From the NCBI GenBank assembly GCA_902783095.1, contig CACZPX010000196.1, forward strand, positions 1 through 5,576: 5,576 nucleotides of DNA, in the 5' to 3' direction. A program made the position numbers and the translations under genes. Shown here piece by piece: positions 1 through 5,293 of this stretch (position 1 is the first letter of the stretch; each line of letters starts with the position of its first letter). The notes below the pieces were generated by a model. It saw only the letters and a list, made by a program, of their open reading frames with translations, searched no databases and was not told the origin of the DNA. The DNA comes from an uncultured Lachnospiraceae bacterium. Lineage in GTDB: Bacteria > Bacillota > Clostridia > Lachnospirales > Lachnospiraceae.

Positions 1-235
1 GCAGCCGGTCCTCCGGGGAAATGCACTGGACGCCGTCCGTGACCACGCCGCAGGCAAAACGGGCGATGTCTGTCTTTTCCTGCAGCAGTTCTTCCACAAA
101 ATAACCCGTGGTCGTCCCGTTGGAGACCAGGATCCGGCCGTTTTCCATCGCTTTCCTGATAAGAGGATGCTCGCAGAGCGCCTTGCCGATCAGGCGCTTC
201 GACTCCGCCGGGGTCAGTGTTACAAGGATGCTCAT
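1..235 (-). CDS. Uncharacterised protein, N-terminal part (runs off the window)
   Basis: Seventy-eight codons are visible and the frame stays open to the window edge, so the C-terminus is missing. The start is ATG at 235-233, preceded by a strong GGAAGGAGG with a short 4-nt gap. The protein begins MSILVTLTPAESKRLIGKAL, continues with a segment resembling 'ALENGRI-(V/I)-(S/A)-x-GTTTGY' at about residues 29-44, and then 'EELL'. From memory this matches the start of a conserved, uncharacterised family of anaerobes and archaea that shares 'LTP.E.KRLI' and 'GTT..Y..EEL'; I cannot name a function. No signal peptide or membrane segment is visible in the part shown. The gene lies downstream of iorB on the same strand, separated by 161 bp that contain a hairpin and a separate promoter, so it is probably at least partly independent of the ior genes. 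I am confident that it is coding; the function is unknown. Confidence 0.72.
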   Translation of the reverse strand, partial: MSILVTLTPAESKRLIGKALCEHPLIRKAMENGRILVSNGTTTGYFVEELLQEKTDIARFACGVVTDGVQCISPEDRL

Positions 236-293
236 ATGTCCTCCTTCCGGCGCAGTACCGCCGCTTCCGCTGCGGACGGCCGGCGCCCGGATC

Positions 294-323
294 ATTATAC
301 TATGGCGCTGTCCGCCCCCGCAA
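294..323 (-). promoter_or_regulatory. Predicted sigma-70 type promoter for the gene at 235-1
   Basis: Read on the minus strand there is a perfect -10 box TATAAT at 299-294. A candidate -35 box TTGCGG (323-318) lies 18 bp upstream. The -35 is weak (TTG matches), so strength rests mainly on the -10. The predicted start of transcription is about 287, giving a leader of about 50 nt before the ATG at 235. The -35 box lies inside one arm of a hairpin at 316-333. There is no extended TGn motif. Confidence 0.55.
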
Positions 324-352
324 GTGTGCGGGGAGAACCGTCCCCGTTACAC
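316..352. repeat. Overlapping alternative hairpins, REP/RAYT-like intergenic element
   Basis: Two inverted repeats share the segment 324-333. One is CCCCGCA (316-322) with TGCGGGG (327-333), a perfect 7-bp stem with a 4-nt loop. The other pairs 324-334 with 341-352: GTGT with ACAC and CGGGGA with TCCCCG, around a 6-nt loop. They cannot form together. On the minus strand the element reads GTGTAACGGGGACGGTTCTC; this kind of CGGGGACGGTTCT sequence is familiar to me from dispersed palindromic repeats next to REP-associated tyrosine transposases in Clostridia and other bacteria. That likeness is from memory, and no transposase gene is visible here. Confidence 0.45.
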
Positions 353-356
353 AACA

Positions 357-382
357 GGACCCGCACTTTTAAGTGCAGGTCC
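357..382. terminator. Strong hairpin after iorB, probable (possibly bidirectional) terminator
   Basis: This is a 26-nt, almost uninterrupted hairpin: GGACC pairs with GGTCC, then one wobble pair, then GCACTT with AAGTGC, and a minimal loop. It begins 14 bp after the iorB stop codon at 397. On the minus strand, the direction of the genes, the hairpin is preceded by A-rich sequence and followed by a poor U tract (TGTTGTGT). On the plus strand it is followed by a much better tract (CGTTTTTGCTTTTC). It can end ior transcripts, though perhaps leakily, and would block transcription entering from the opposite strand more efficiently. Confidence 0.6.
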
Positions 383-396
383 CGTTTTTGCTTTTC

Positions 397-972
397 TTAT
401 TCCGCCTCGTAGCCGGCGCGGAACGCCTTTAAGTTGACCTCCAGAATGGACGGCTTTAAGACCTTGCGCAGCACGCCTTCCCAGTCGATGTCGTCCATCT
501 TCAGGGCCTTGACCATAGCGCCGAACAGAACGATGTTCATGCTGCGGGCGTTGCCCTGCTCGATGGCGATCTGACCGGCGTTGATGGCCAGCGTGTTGTA
601 GTTCTCCTTCAGTTCCTCCGTGAGCCCCTGCGGATATGCCAGCTCGCCGGTGGCCACGCTCATCGGGACGATCTCGTAGTCGTTGACGATCACGGTCGCA
701 TCGGGCTTTAAGAACTCCGCGTAGCGCACGGCCTCCATCTTTTCAAAGGCCACCATGATATCGGCTTCGCCGCGCCCGATGATGGGCGAATACACCTTCT
801 CGCCGAAGCGCACCTGCGTGGACACGCTGCCGCCGCGCTGGGACATGCCGTGCACCTCGCTCATCTTAACGTCGTAACCGGCCTCGATCAGGCCCTGGGT
901 CAGCACCTTGCTCACCAAAATGGCGCCCTGGCCGCCTACGCCTACCAAAAGAATGCTCGTCACTTTGCTCAT
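397..972 (-). CDS. iorB: Indolepyruvate:ferredoxin oxidoreductase, beta subunit
   Basis: This is a 191-aa subunit (EC 1.2.7.8) of the enzyme that oxidatively decarboxylates aryl-2-oxoacids (indolepyruvate, phenylpyruvate, hydroxyphenylpyruvate) to aryl-acetyl-CoA while reducing ferredoxin. It corresponds to the gamma-type (POR/KOR gamma) domain, which forms part of the CoA and active-site region. The glycine-rich GVGGQG is at residues 11-16, followed by the typical 'SEVHGMSQRGGSV' block around residues 38-50 and 'SMNIVLFGAM' around 144-153. Length and domain order are normal for IorB, and no membrane or export signal is present. I start at ATG 972 rather than the in-frame ATG at 1041: the protein then begins MSKVTSILLVGVGGQG as in the family, GAGGTGA lies about 9 nt upstream, and the upstream option would overlap the end of iorA. 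It starts 5 bp after the iorA stop, so the two genes are almost certainly co-transcribed and translationally linked. The protein is cytoplasmic. Confidence 0.95.
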   Translation of the reverse strand: MSKVTSILLVGVGGQGAILVSKVLTQGLIEAGYDVKMSEVHGMSQRGGSVSTQVRFGEKVYSPIIGRGEADIMVAFEKMEAVRYAEFLKPDATVIVNDYEIVPMSVATGELAYPQGLTEELKENYNTLAINAGQIAIEQGNARSMNIVLFGAMVKALKMDDIDWEGVLRKVLKPSILEVNLKAFRAGYEAE

Positions 973-977
973 ATCAC

Positions 978-2723
978 TCACCTCGTCCTTTCGATCGCGC
1001 CGAACGGGCAGACCTGCGCGCAAACGGTGCAGCCCACGCACAGCGTTTTGTCGATGGTCGCCTTGCCGTCCTTAAAGAACACGGCCGGGCAGCCCACCTT
1101 TAAGCACATCTTGCAGCTGCGGCACTTGTCCGGATCCACTTCGCACAGACCGATGTCGTGCTTCACCTTCTTTAAGAGCAGGCACGGGCGTCTGGTGATG
1201 ATAGCCGCCGGCACCTCGCTCGCCAGCGCGTCGTCCACGGCCTTCTTCATGGCCTTCAGATCCTGCGGATCCACGATGATCACGTTCTCAAAGCCGAAGG
1301 ATCTCAGCACGTTTTCGGGGCGCACGGCCGGGGCGGGCTTGCCCATCAGGGTCTCGCCGCTGCCGGGGTTGTCCTGCTGGCCCGTCATGCCGGTGATGGA
1401 ATTGTCCAGCACCACCGGGATCACGTTGCCCATGTTGTAGATGATGTCCAGCGCGCCGGTCATACCGCTGTGGAAAAAGGTGGAATCGCCCAGTACGCCG
1501 AACACCTTCTTTTCGGTGCGGCCGGTCAGTTCAAAGGCCTTGCTCATGCCCATGGCCAGCGAGAAGCCGCCGCCCATGCACACCACGGAGTCCATGGCGG
1601 CCAGCGGTTTGCTGCTGCCCAGCGTGTAGCAGCCGATGTCGCCGGCGATCACAAAGTTCTTGTCCTTGCCCATCACGTGGAAGAAGCCGCGGTGCGGGCA
1701 GCCGGGGCACAGGGCAGGGGGACGCGGAACGGCCTTCACGGGCAGGTTCTTCACGTCCGGCTCCACGCCGAAGACCATGGCGCGCAGCTTTTCGGGGTTC
1801 AGTTCAAACATGTTGGAGATCTTTTCCTTGCCGATGCAGGGAATGCCCGCGGCCTTAATCTGCTCCTCCATAAAGGGATCCAGCTCCTCCACCACGTACA
1901 GCGTCTCCACCTTTGCGGCAAAGTCGCGGATCAGGTCCATCGGCAGCGGATTGGTAAGGCCCAGCTTTAAGAAGGACGTATCCTCCGGGAAGGCCTCTTT
2001 GGCGTACTGATAGGCCACGGAGGCCGTGATCACGCCGATCTTTGTGCCGTTTAACTCCACCTTGTTGAGACCGCAGGTGTTGCCCCAGGCTTCCACATCC
2101 TTTAACTCCTGCTCCAGGCGCGGATGGTTCTTTAAGGCCTGCGCCGGAGAAGCGACGTTCTGGATGGTGCGCTTGTATTCCTTATAGGGGACCTCCGTGC
2201 GCTCAGAAAATTCCACCAGGCTCTTGCTGTGGCACACGCGCGTGGTGACGCGGAACATCACCGGCAGGTTGAACCGCTCGGAAATGTCAAAGGCTTCCTT
2301 CATAAAGTCCTTGCACTCCTGGCTGTCGGACGGCTCGATCATGATCAGCTTGGCCGCCTTGGCGTAGTGGCGGTTGTCCTGCTCGTTCTGCGAGGAGTGG
2401 CAGCTGGGGTCGTCCGCGGACACGATCACGAACCCACCGTTCACGCCGTTGTAGGAGGCCGTAAAGATGGGGTCGGCCGCCACGTTCACGCCCACGTGCT
2501 TCATCGCGCACATCGCGCGCACGCCGGCCAGCGCCGCGCCGTAGGCCACCTCGGTGGCCACCTTCTCGTTGGGCGCCCACTCACAGTACAGACTGTCGCC
2601 GTATTGGGGCAGGTTTTCAAAGATCTCGGTGCTGGGCGTGCCCGGATAGGCCGCGCCCACCATCATTCCTGCCTCATAAGCGCCCCTGGCGGCAGCCTCA
2701 TTGCCAGTCAAAAGATGCTTCAT
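978..2723 (-). CDS. iorA: Indolepyruvate:ferredoxin oxidoreductase, alpha subunit
   Basis: This is a 581-aa catalytic subunit that carries thiamine diphosphate and iron-sulfur clusters. The N-terminal pyruvate-oxidoreductase-type domain (about residues 1-180) contains AAYPGTPSTEIFE and 'KHVGVNVAADP'. A linker domain (about 225-330) is followed by CPGCPHRG (339-346). The TPP/Mg domain holds GDIGCYTLG (361-369), GDSTFFHSGM (412-421) and DNSITGMTGQQ (440-450). The C-terminal ferredoxin-like domain has two clusters of cysteines, C534/C537/C540/C545 and C562/C565/C568/C572. The first set has the CX2CX2CX4CP spacing typical of IorA; the second is CX2CX2CX3CP. All expected residues are present and length is normal. 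The start is ATG 2723, with AAGGAG 7 nt upstream. The product is aryl-acetyl-CoA, CO2 and reduced ferredoxin, and the enzyme is oxygen-sensitive. The upstream buk and ptb genes supply the enzymes that would turn the CoA ester into ATP. Preference among aromatic oxoacids is not readable from sequence. Confidence 0.96.
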   Translation of the reverse strand: MKHLLTGNEAAARGAYEAGMMVGAAYPGTPSTEIFENLPQYGDSLYCEWAPNEKVATEVAYGAALAGVRAMCAMKHVGVNVAADPIFTASYNGVNGGFVIVSADDPSCHSSQNEQDNRHYAKAAKLIMIEPSDSQECKDFMKEAFDISERFNLPVMFRVTTRVCHSKSLVEFSERTEVPYKEYKRTIQNVASPAQALKNHPRLEQELKDVEAWGNTCGLNKVELNGTKIGVITASVAYQYAKEAFPEDTSFLKLGLTNPLPMDLIRDFAAKVETLYVVEELDPFMEEQIKAAGIPCIGKEKISNMFELNPEKLRAMVFGVEPDVKNLPVKAVPRPPALCPGCPHRGFFHVMGKDKNFVIAGDIGCYTLGSSKPLAAMDSVVCMGGGFSLAMGMSKAFELTGRTEKKVFGVLGDSTFFHSGMTGALDIIYNMGNVIPVVLDNSITGMTGQQDNPGSGETLMGKPAPAVRPENVLRSFGFENVIIVDPQDLKAMKKAVDDALASEVPAAIITRRPCLLLKKVKHDIGLCEVDPDKCRSCKMCLKVGCPAVFFKDGKATIDKTLCVGCTVCAQVCPFGAIERTR

Positions 2724-2851
2724 GATGATTCTCCTTCTGTTGCTCTATTCGTTTTAAACTGTTGCGTTTACTGCGTTTTGTACGGCAGCTTTTTCTCTAT
2801 CATATCCCGTTTTCCGGGTCTCTGCACGGATTCCGGCGTCCGCCCGGTGTC
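2724..2851. other. buk-iorA spacer with a tandem 7-mer
   Basis: This 128-bp gap has no gene. It contains the direct repeat TGCGTTT-AC-TGCGTTT at 2763-2778 (AAACGCA twice on the coding strand), 40 to 55 bp upstream of the iorA start. A short hairpin CCCG/CGGG lies at 2806-2818 but has no U tract. I see no convincing promoter or terminator, so iorAB is probably transcribed by read-through from buk. A weak internal promoter cannot be excluded. Confidence 0.4.
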
Positions 2852-3949
2852 TCAGCCGCAGGCCCGCGCCGCCGCACGCTCTCCCGGCCGATAATACCTG
2901 GCGGTCTCCTCGCCGCGCAGCACGCGCTGCAGGCCGAAGGCCAGCGCCTCCATCTCGTACTCGCCGGCAAAGACCACCACCGGCGCCAGGCGCTCCAGAT
3001 AGTGCGCCACCTTTCCGGTGAGCAGGTCCGAATGCGCCACGCCGCCCGTCAGGATGATGGCGTCCGGCGCGCAGTCCACCACCGGGATCAGGATCCCCAC
3101 GCCCTTGGCGATCTGGTAGGCCAGCGCGTCGTAGACCAGCGCCGCCCAGTCGTCGCCCGCGGCGATCCGCCGCTCCACCTCGCGGCAGTCGGAGGTCCCC
3201 AAAAGGGCCTTTAAGCCGCCGTTTCCGCGGATCTTTCTGACCAGCTCCTGCTTGGTATAGCGCCCGGAATAGCACAGGTCCAGAATGTAAAAGATGTTGG
3301 TCATGCCCGCACGCTCCGGCGAAAACGGCCCGCCGTCGTCGCTCACGGAGTCGATGATCTTACCGCCGCGGTGCGCGGAGAGCGAGATGCCGCCGCCCAT
3401 GTGCGCGATGATCAGGGAAAGGTCTTCATACTTTTTCCCGATCTGCGCCGCGTACTTGCGCGCCACCGCCTTGGTGTTTAACACGTGGCAGAAGCTGGTG
3501 CGCCGCACCTCGGCAAAGCCGGTGATCTTGGCAAGCTCCGGCATGTCGTCGGAGGCCACCGCGTCGTAGATGATGGCCGGGATCCCCAGCGGCGCCGCCA
3601 CAGCCTCCGCCAGAAAGGCGCCCAGGTTGGACGCGTGCGCCGTGACCTTGGGGTCGTGCAGCAGGGCGTCCTTCATTTCGTCGTTGACGTAATAAGCGCC
3701 GGTATAAAGCTCCGGGATCATGCCGCCGCGGCCAACCACGCCGCTTAATCTTTCCGGCGCGATCCCGTGTTTTGCAAGCGCCTCCCGCACCACGCGTTCC
3801 CGCAGGGGCAGCTGATCCGTGAGCTCCGGCCCGCAGGCCGCAAGCTCGTCGCCCGGATGGATGATGTTTTCAGAGAACAGGGCGGTCCGGTCTTCGTAGA
3901 CCGCGATCTTGGTCGATGTCGACCCGGGATTGATGACTAAAACTTTCAT
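2852..3949 (-). CDS. buk: Butyrate kinase family acyl kinase
   Basis: This 365-aa cytoplasmic kinase of the ASKHA (acetate/butyrate kinase) superfamily (EC 2.7.2.7) catalyses acyl phosphate + ADP to carboxylic acid + ATP. The family signature opens the protein: MKVLVINPGSTSTKIAVYED (residues 1-20), with the phosphate-binding NPGSTSTK. The second phosphate loop is AHMGGGISL (182-190), followed by the butyrate-kinase block DDGGPFSPERAG (204-215), and an adenosine-motif-like stretch ILTGGVAHS (299-307). Length matches Buk (about 355-365 aa), whereas acetate kinase is about 400 aa. ATG 3949 is chosen over the in-frame ATG at 4006 because it gives the exact family N-terminus. Its Shine-Dalgarno is weak (AAGAG, 7 nt upstream). 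It lies 280 bp after ptb and 128 bp before iorA. With ior as neighbour, the likely substrate is an arylacetyl phosphate, or a branched or short acyl phosphate; this is inference from context. Confidence 0.94.
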   Translation of the reverse strand: MKVLVINPGSTSTKIAVYEDRTALFSENIIHPGDELAACGPELTDQLPLRERVVREALAKHGIAPERLSGVVGRGGMIPELYTGAYYVNDEMKDALLHDPKVTAHASNLGAFLAEAVAAPLGIPAIIYDAVASDDMPELAKITGFAEVRRTSFCHVLNTKAVARKYAAQIGKKYEDLSLIIAHMGGGISLSAHRGGKIIDSVSDDGGPFSPERAGMTNIFYILDLCYSGRYTKQELVRKIRGNGGLKALLGTSDCREVERRIAAGDDWAALVYDALAYQIAKGVGILIPVVDCAPDAIILTGGVAHSDLLTGKVAHYLERLAPVVVFAGEYEMEALAFGLQRVLRGEETARYYRPGERAAARACG

Positions 3950-4229
3950 GGTATTACTCTTGTTGCCCGCGTCTGTTATAGAACTGTTTTGGATCCGTCC
4001 CCGCATAAGGGCCTTCGCTGTGCGGACGAAAGCGACGTAGGCTCAGCTTCCGTCCGGATAAACGCGAGGCTTCCTGCGGGAACTCGCTTCGCTCAGACAA
4101 CCCTCGGAAGCCTCTATCCGGCCGTTGCTTCGCCAAGGGCTTTCGTCATGCACAGCAGCCGGCTTCCTTTTGCGGGTCTGTCCCTGCCCAGTGCGGGAAA
4201 AGAACTGAGCGGATTGTTATTCCGCCTGC
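3950..4229. other. ptb-buk spacer, non-coding
   Basis: This is a 280-bp gap between two genes that usually lie close together in ptb-buk operons. Half of it is the inverted-repeat element at 4017-4156. The remaining 73 bp next to ptb and the 67 bp next to buk show no clear promoter, and no hairpin followed by a U tract. A 60-codon frame crosses the repeat (start 4136, stop 3954), but its Arg/Ser-rich product follows from the repeat sequence and it has no good ribosome binding site, so I do not call it a gene. Confidence 0.55.
4017..4156. repeat. Large multi-tier inverted repeat between ptb and buk
   Basis: Three nested pairs of arms fold this stretch into one long imperfect hairpin. The outer pair is GCTGTGC-G-GACGAAAGC (4017-4033) with GCTTTCGTC-AT-GCACAGC (4139-4156), which is 16 pairs with one small interruption. 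The middle pair is CCGGATA (4054-4060) with TATCCGG (4115-4121). The inner pair is GAGGCTTCC (4066-4074) with GGAAGCCTC (4106-4114). The middle and inner right arms abut, while the left arms are split by a 5-nt bulge (4061-4065). The apical loop may add GGG/CCC pairs (4078-4080 with 4101-4103). There is no U tract, so it is not an ordinary terminator. It looks like a mobile palindromic repeat or a structured RNA embedded in the operon. Confidence 0.7.
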
Positions 4230-5141
4230 TTATCCCAGCAGGCAGCCCAGCGCGATGGACGCAAGCTTGGCCTGCGCCGTATCGGAACGTGACACCAGCA
4301 GCACCGGCACCTTCGCGCCGACCACGATGCCCGCGTTCTTCGCGCCGGCAAACAGCGTCAGCGCCTTGCCCAGCGCGTTGCCCACCTCGTAGGCCGGCAC
4401 CAGCAGCACGTCCGCCTCGCCCGCGCCGGGCGCGGTAAAATGCTTGTGCGCGCAGGCCTCTTTGCTTACGGCCAGATCCAGACCCACCGGCCCGATCACG
4501 TCCATATTGTACTGTTCCTTCCACTTGGGAAGCGCGGCCAGATACTCCGCGTCCGTTGTGGCGGGGATCTTGGGGTTTACGGCCTCCGCGCCGCACACGC
4601 AGGAGGCAAAGATCCGGTCATAGCCCAGCGCCTTCAGCGCCTTTGCCGCGTTCTCCAGGATCCCCTCCTTCTGTTCCAGCGTCGGGGCGGGCGTTAAGCC
4701 GCCGTCCGTGTTCACCAGAAGCTTGGGATAGCCGGGGACCTCGTAAAACATCAGGTGGGAAAGCAGCCCTTCTCCGCGGATGCTGGTCTCCCGGTTTAAG
4801 ACCGCGCGCATCAGGTCGCCGGTCTGCAGCAGGCCCTTTAAGATGCAGTTGGCCCTGCCCTCGCGCACCGCCTGCACCGCCTTCGCCGCACAATCGGGGC
4901 CGTCTTCCGCCGGCACGATGGCAAACTCTGCCGGGTCTGCGCCGAGTTCCTTTAAGATCGCTTCGATCTCGTCCGCGTGGCCCACCAGAACGGCCTCCGC
5001 CACGCCCAGTTTCTTCGCTTCGATGACCGCCTTCAGCACGTCCCGGTCATGCGCCGCGGCGACTGCCGCGCAGCGCTCCGGCATGGCTGCCGCCCGGTCG
5101 ATGATCTCCTGCATGGAATGCAGTCTTCCTTTTGTATCCAT
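4230..5141 (-). CDS. ptb: Phosphate butyryltransferase family (acyl-CoA:phosphate acyltransferase)
   Basis: This 303-aa cytoplasmic enzyme of the PTA/PTB family (EC 2.3.1.19) exchanges acyl-CoA + phosphate for acyl phosphate + CoA, the step feeding butyrate kinase. Family blocks are VAAAHDRDVLKAVIEAKKLG (about 27-46), LKGLLQTGDLMRAVLNRE (101-118), LSHLMFYEVPG (127-137), the aspartate-containing NTDGGLTPAPTLEQK (144-158), and the C-terminal VGAKVPVLLVSRSDTAQAK (274-292). Length is typical (about 300 aa). Four in-frame ATGs are possible (5165, 5144, 5141, 5114). I prefer 5141 because AGGAGG lies 6 nt upstream. ATG 5114 would match the family N-terminus slightly more tightly and has AGGAAG 10 nt upstream, so the start is uncertain by up to nine codons. 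It is the first gene after the promoter at 5193-5221. Acyl specificity is unknown; the ior context suggests arylacetyl-CoA. Confidence 0.93.
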   Translation of the reverse strand: MDTKGRLHSMQEIIDRAAAMPERCAAVAAAHDRDVLKAVIEAKKLGVAEAVLVGHADEIEAILKELGADPAEFAIVPAEDGPDCAAKAVQAVREGRANCILKGLLQTGDLMRAVLNRETSIRGEGLLSHLMFYEVPGYPKLLVNTDGGLTPAPTLEQKEGILENAAKALKALGYDRIFASCVCGAEAVNPKIPATTDAEYLAALPKWKEQYNMDVIGPVGLDLAVSKEACAHKHFTAPGAGEADVLLVPAYEVGNALGKALTLFAGAKNAGIVVGAKVPVLLVSRSDTAQAKLASIALGCLLG

Positions 5142-5144
5142 CAT

Positions 5145-5153
5145 CCTCCTCCT
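5145..5153 (-). promoter_or_regulatory. ptb ribosome binding site, extended AGGAGGAGG
   Basis: On the minus strand AGGAGGAGG runs directly into ATGATG. For the first ATG (5144) only the upstream half of the motif leaves a usable gap (3 nt). For the second ATG (5141) the gap is 6 nt, which favours 5141 as the main start. Confidence 0.65.
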
Positions 5154-5188
5154 GTGAAAAAACAAGTGGCATTTTAACTAAACACATC

Positions 5189-5203
5189 AGTAATGCTATT
5201 ATT
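5189..5203. promoter_or_regulatory. Candidate operator dyad over the ptb -10 box
   Basis: The plus strand reads AGTAAT-GCT-ATTATT, an inverted repeat with five of six pairs matched around a 3-nt centre. It covers the -10 box at 5193-5198, where a bound regulator would block RNA polymerase. The FCD/GntR regulator encoded just upstream is the obvious candidate, since that family binds short dyads, but the sequence does not match the FadR-type TGGTNNNACCA and the link is inference. Confidence 0.3.
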
Positions 5204-5221
5204 GAAGTTGCCAGATGTCAA
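5193..5221 (-). promoter_or_regulatory. Predicted main promoter of the ptb-buk-iorAB cluster
   Basis: The minus strand has a perfect -35 box TTGACA (5221-5216), a 17-bp spacer, and -10 TAGCAT (5198-5193), which matches TATAAT at four of six positions. The expected start of transcription is near 5186, about 45 nt before the ptb ATG at 5141. The promoter lies between the terminator of the upstream regulator gene and ptb, in a clearly AT-richer stretch. Confidence 0.7.
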
Positions 5222-5251
5222 TTTATCTTTTTAGGTTTTTTCCTCAACAAT

Positions 5252-5293
5252 AAAAGCGGCGGTCCCACCTGCCGCGCAAGACCGCCTGCTTTT
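5252..5293 (-). terminator. Intrinsic terminator after the FCD regulator gene
   Basis: On the minus strand the arms AAAAGC-A-GGCGGTC and GACCGCC-GCTTTT form 13 pairs with one bulged A and a 15-nt loop (5265-5279). The descending arm ends in TTTT and continues ATTGTTG, a usable U tract. The stem begins inside the TGA stop codon of the regulator gene. It would separate regulator transcription from the ptb promoter immediately downstream. Confidence 0.75.

Noticed and set aside
108..437. Plus-strand frame spanning the iorB end, the spacer and the 1-235 gene
   Set aside because: It crosses a terminator-like hairpin and promoter, has a Pro/Arg-rich low-complexity product, and overlaps better supported minus-strand genes.
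973..1041. Upstream ATG for iorB at 1041
   Set aside because: It would add 23 Arg-rich residues absent from the family and overlap the cysteine-cluster end of iorA. ATG 972 has the ribosome binding site and the family N-terminus.
1470..2010. Plus-strand open frames opposite iorA
   Set aside because: They are His/Ala/Gly-rich, have no family motifs, and lie antisense to a gene with full catalytic motifs. They arise from the GC-rich third positions of iorA.
2806..2818. Short CCCG/CGGG hairpin in the buk-iorA spacer as a terminator
   Set aside because: The stem is only 4 bp, and on the coding strand it is followed by ATATGATAG, not a U tract.
2229..2894. 221-codon plus-strand frame across iorA start and the buk end
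   Set aside because: Composition is His/Val/Gly-rich with no domain signal, and it spans two real minus-strand genes and their spacer. It is a shadow frame.
3954..4136. 60-codon minus-strand frame in the ptb-buk spacer
   Set aside because: Its product is Arg/Ser-rich and derives from the inverted repeat. No good ribosome binding site precedes the ATG, so it is better explained as translated repeat DNA.
4017..4156. Inverted repeat as a CRISPR unit, tRNA or simple rho-independent terminator
   Set aside because: There is no repeated unit with spacers, no cloverleaf arms, and no U tract on either side. The arms are nested, not tandem.
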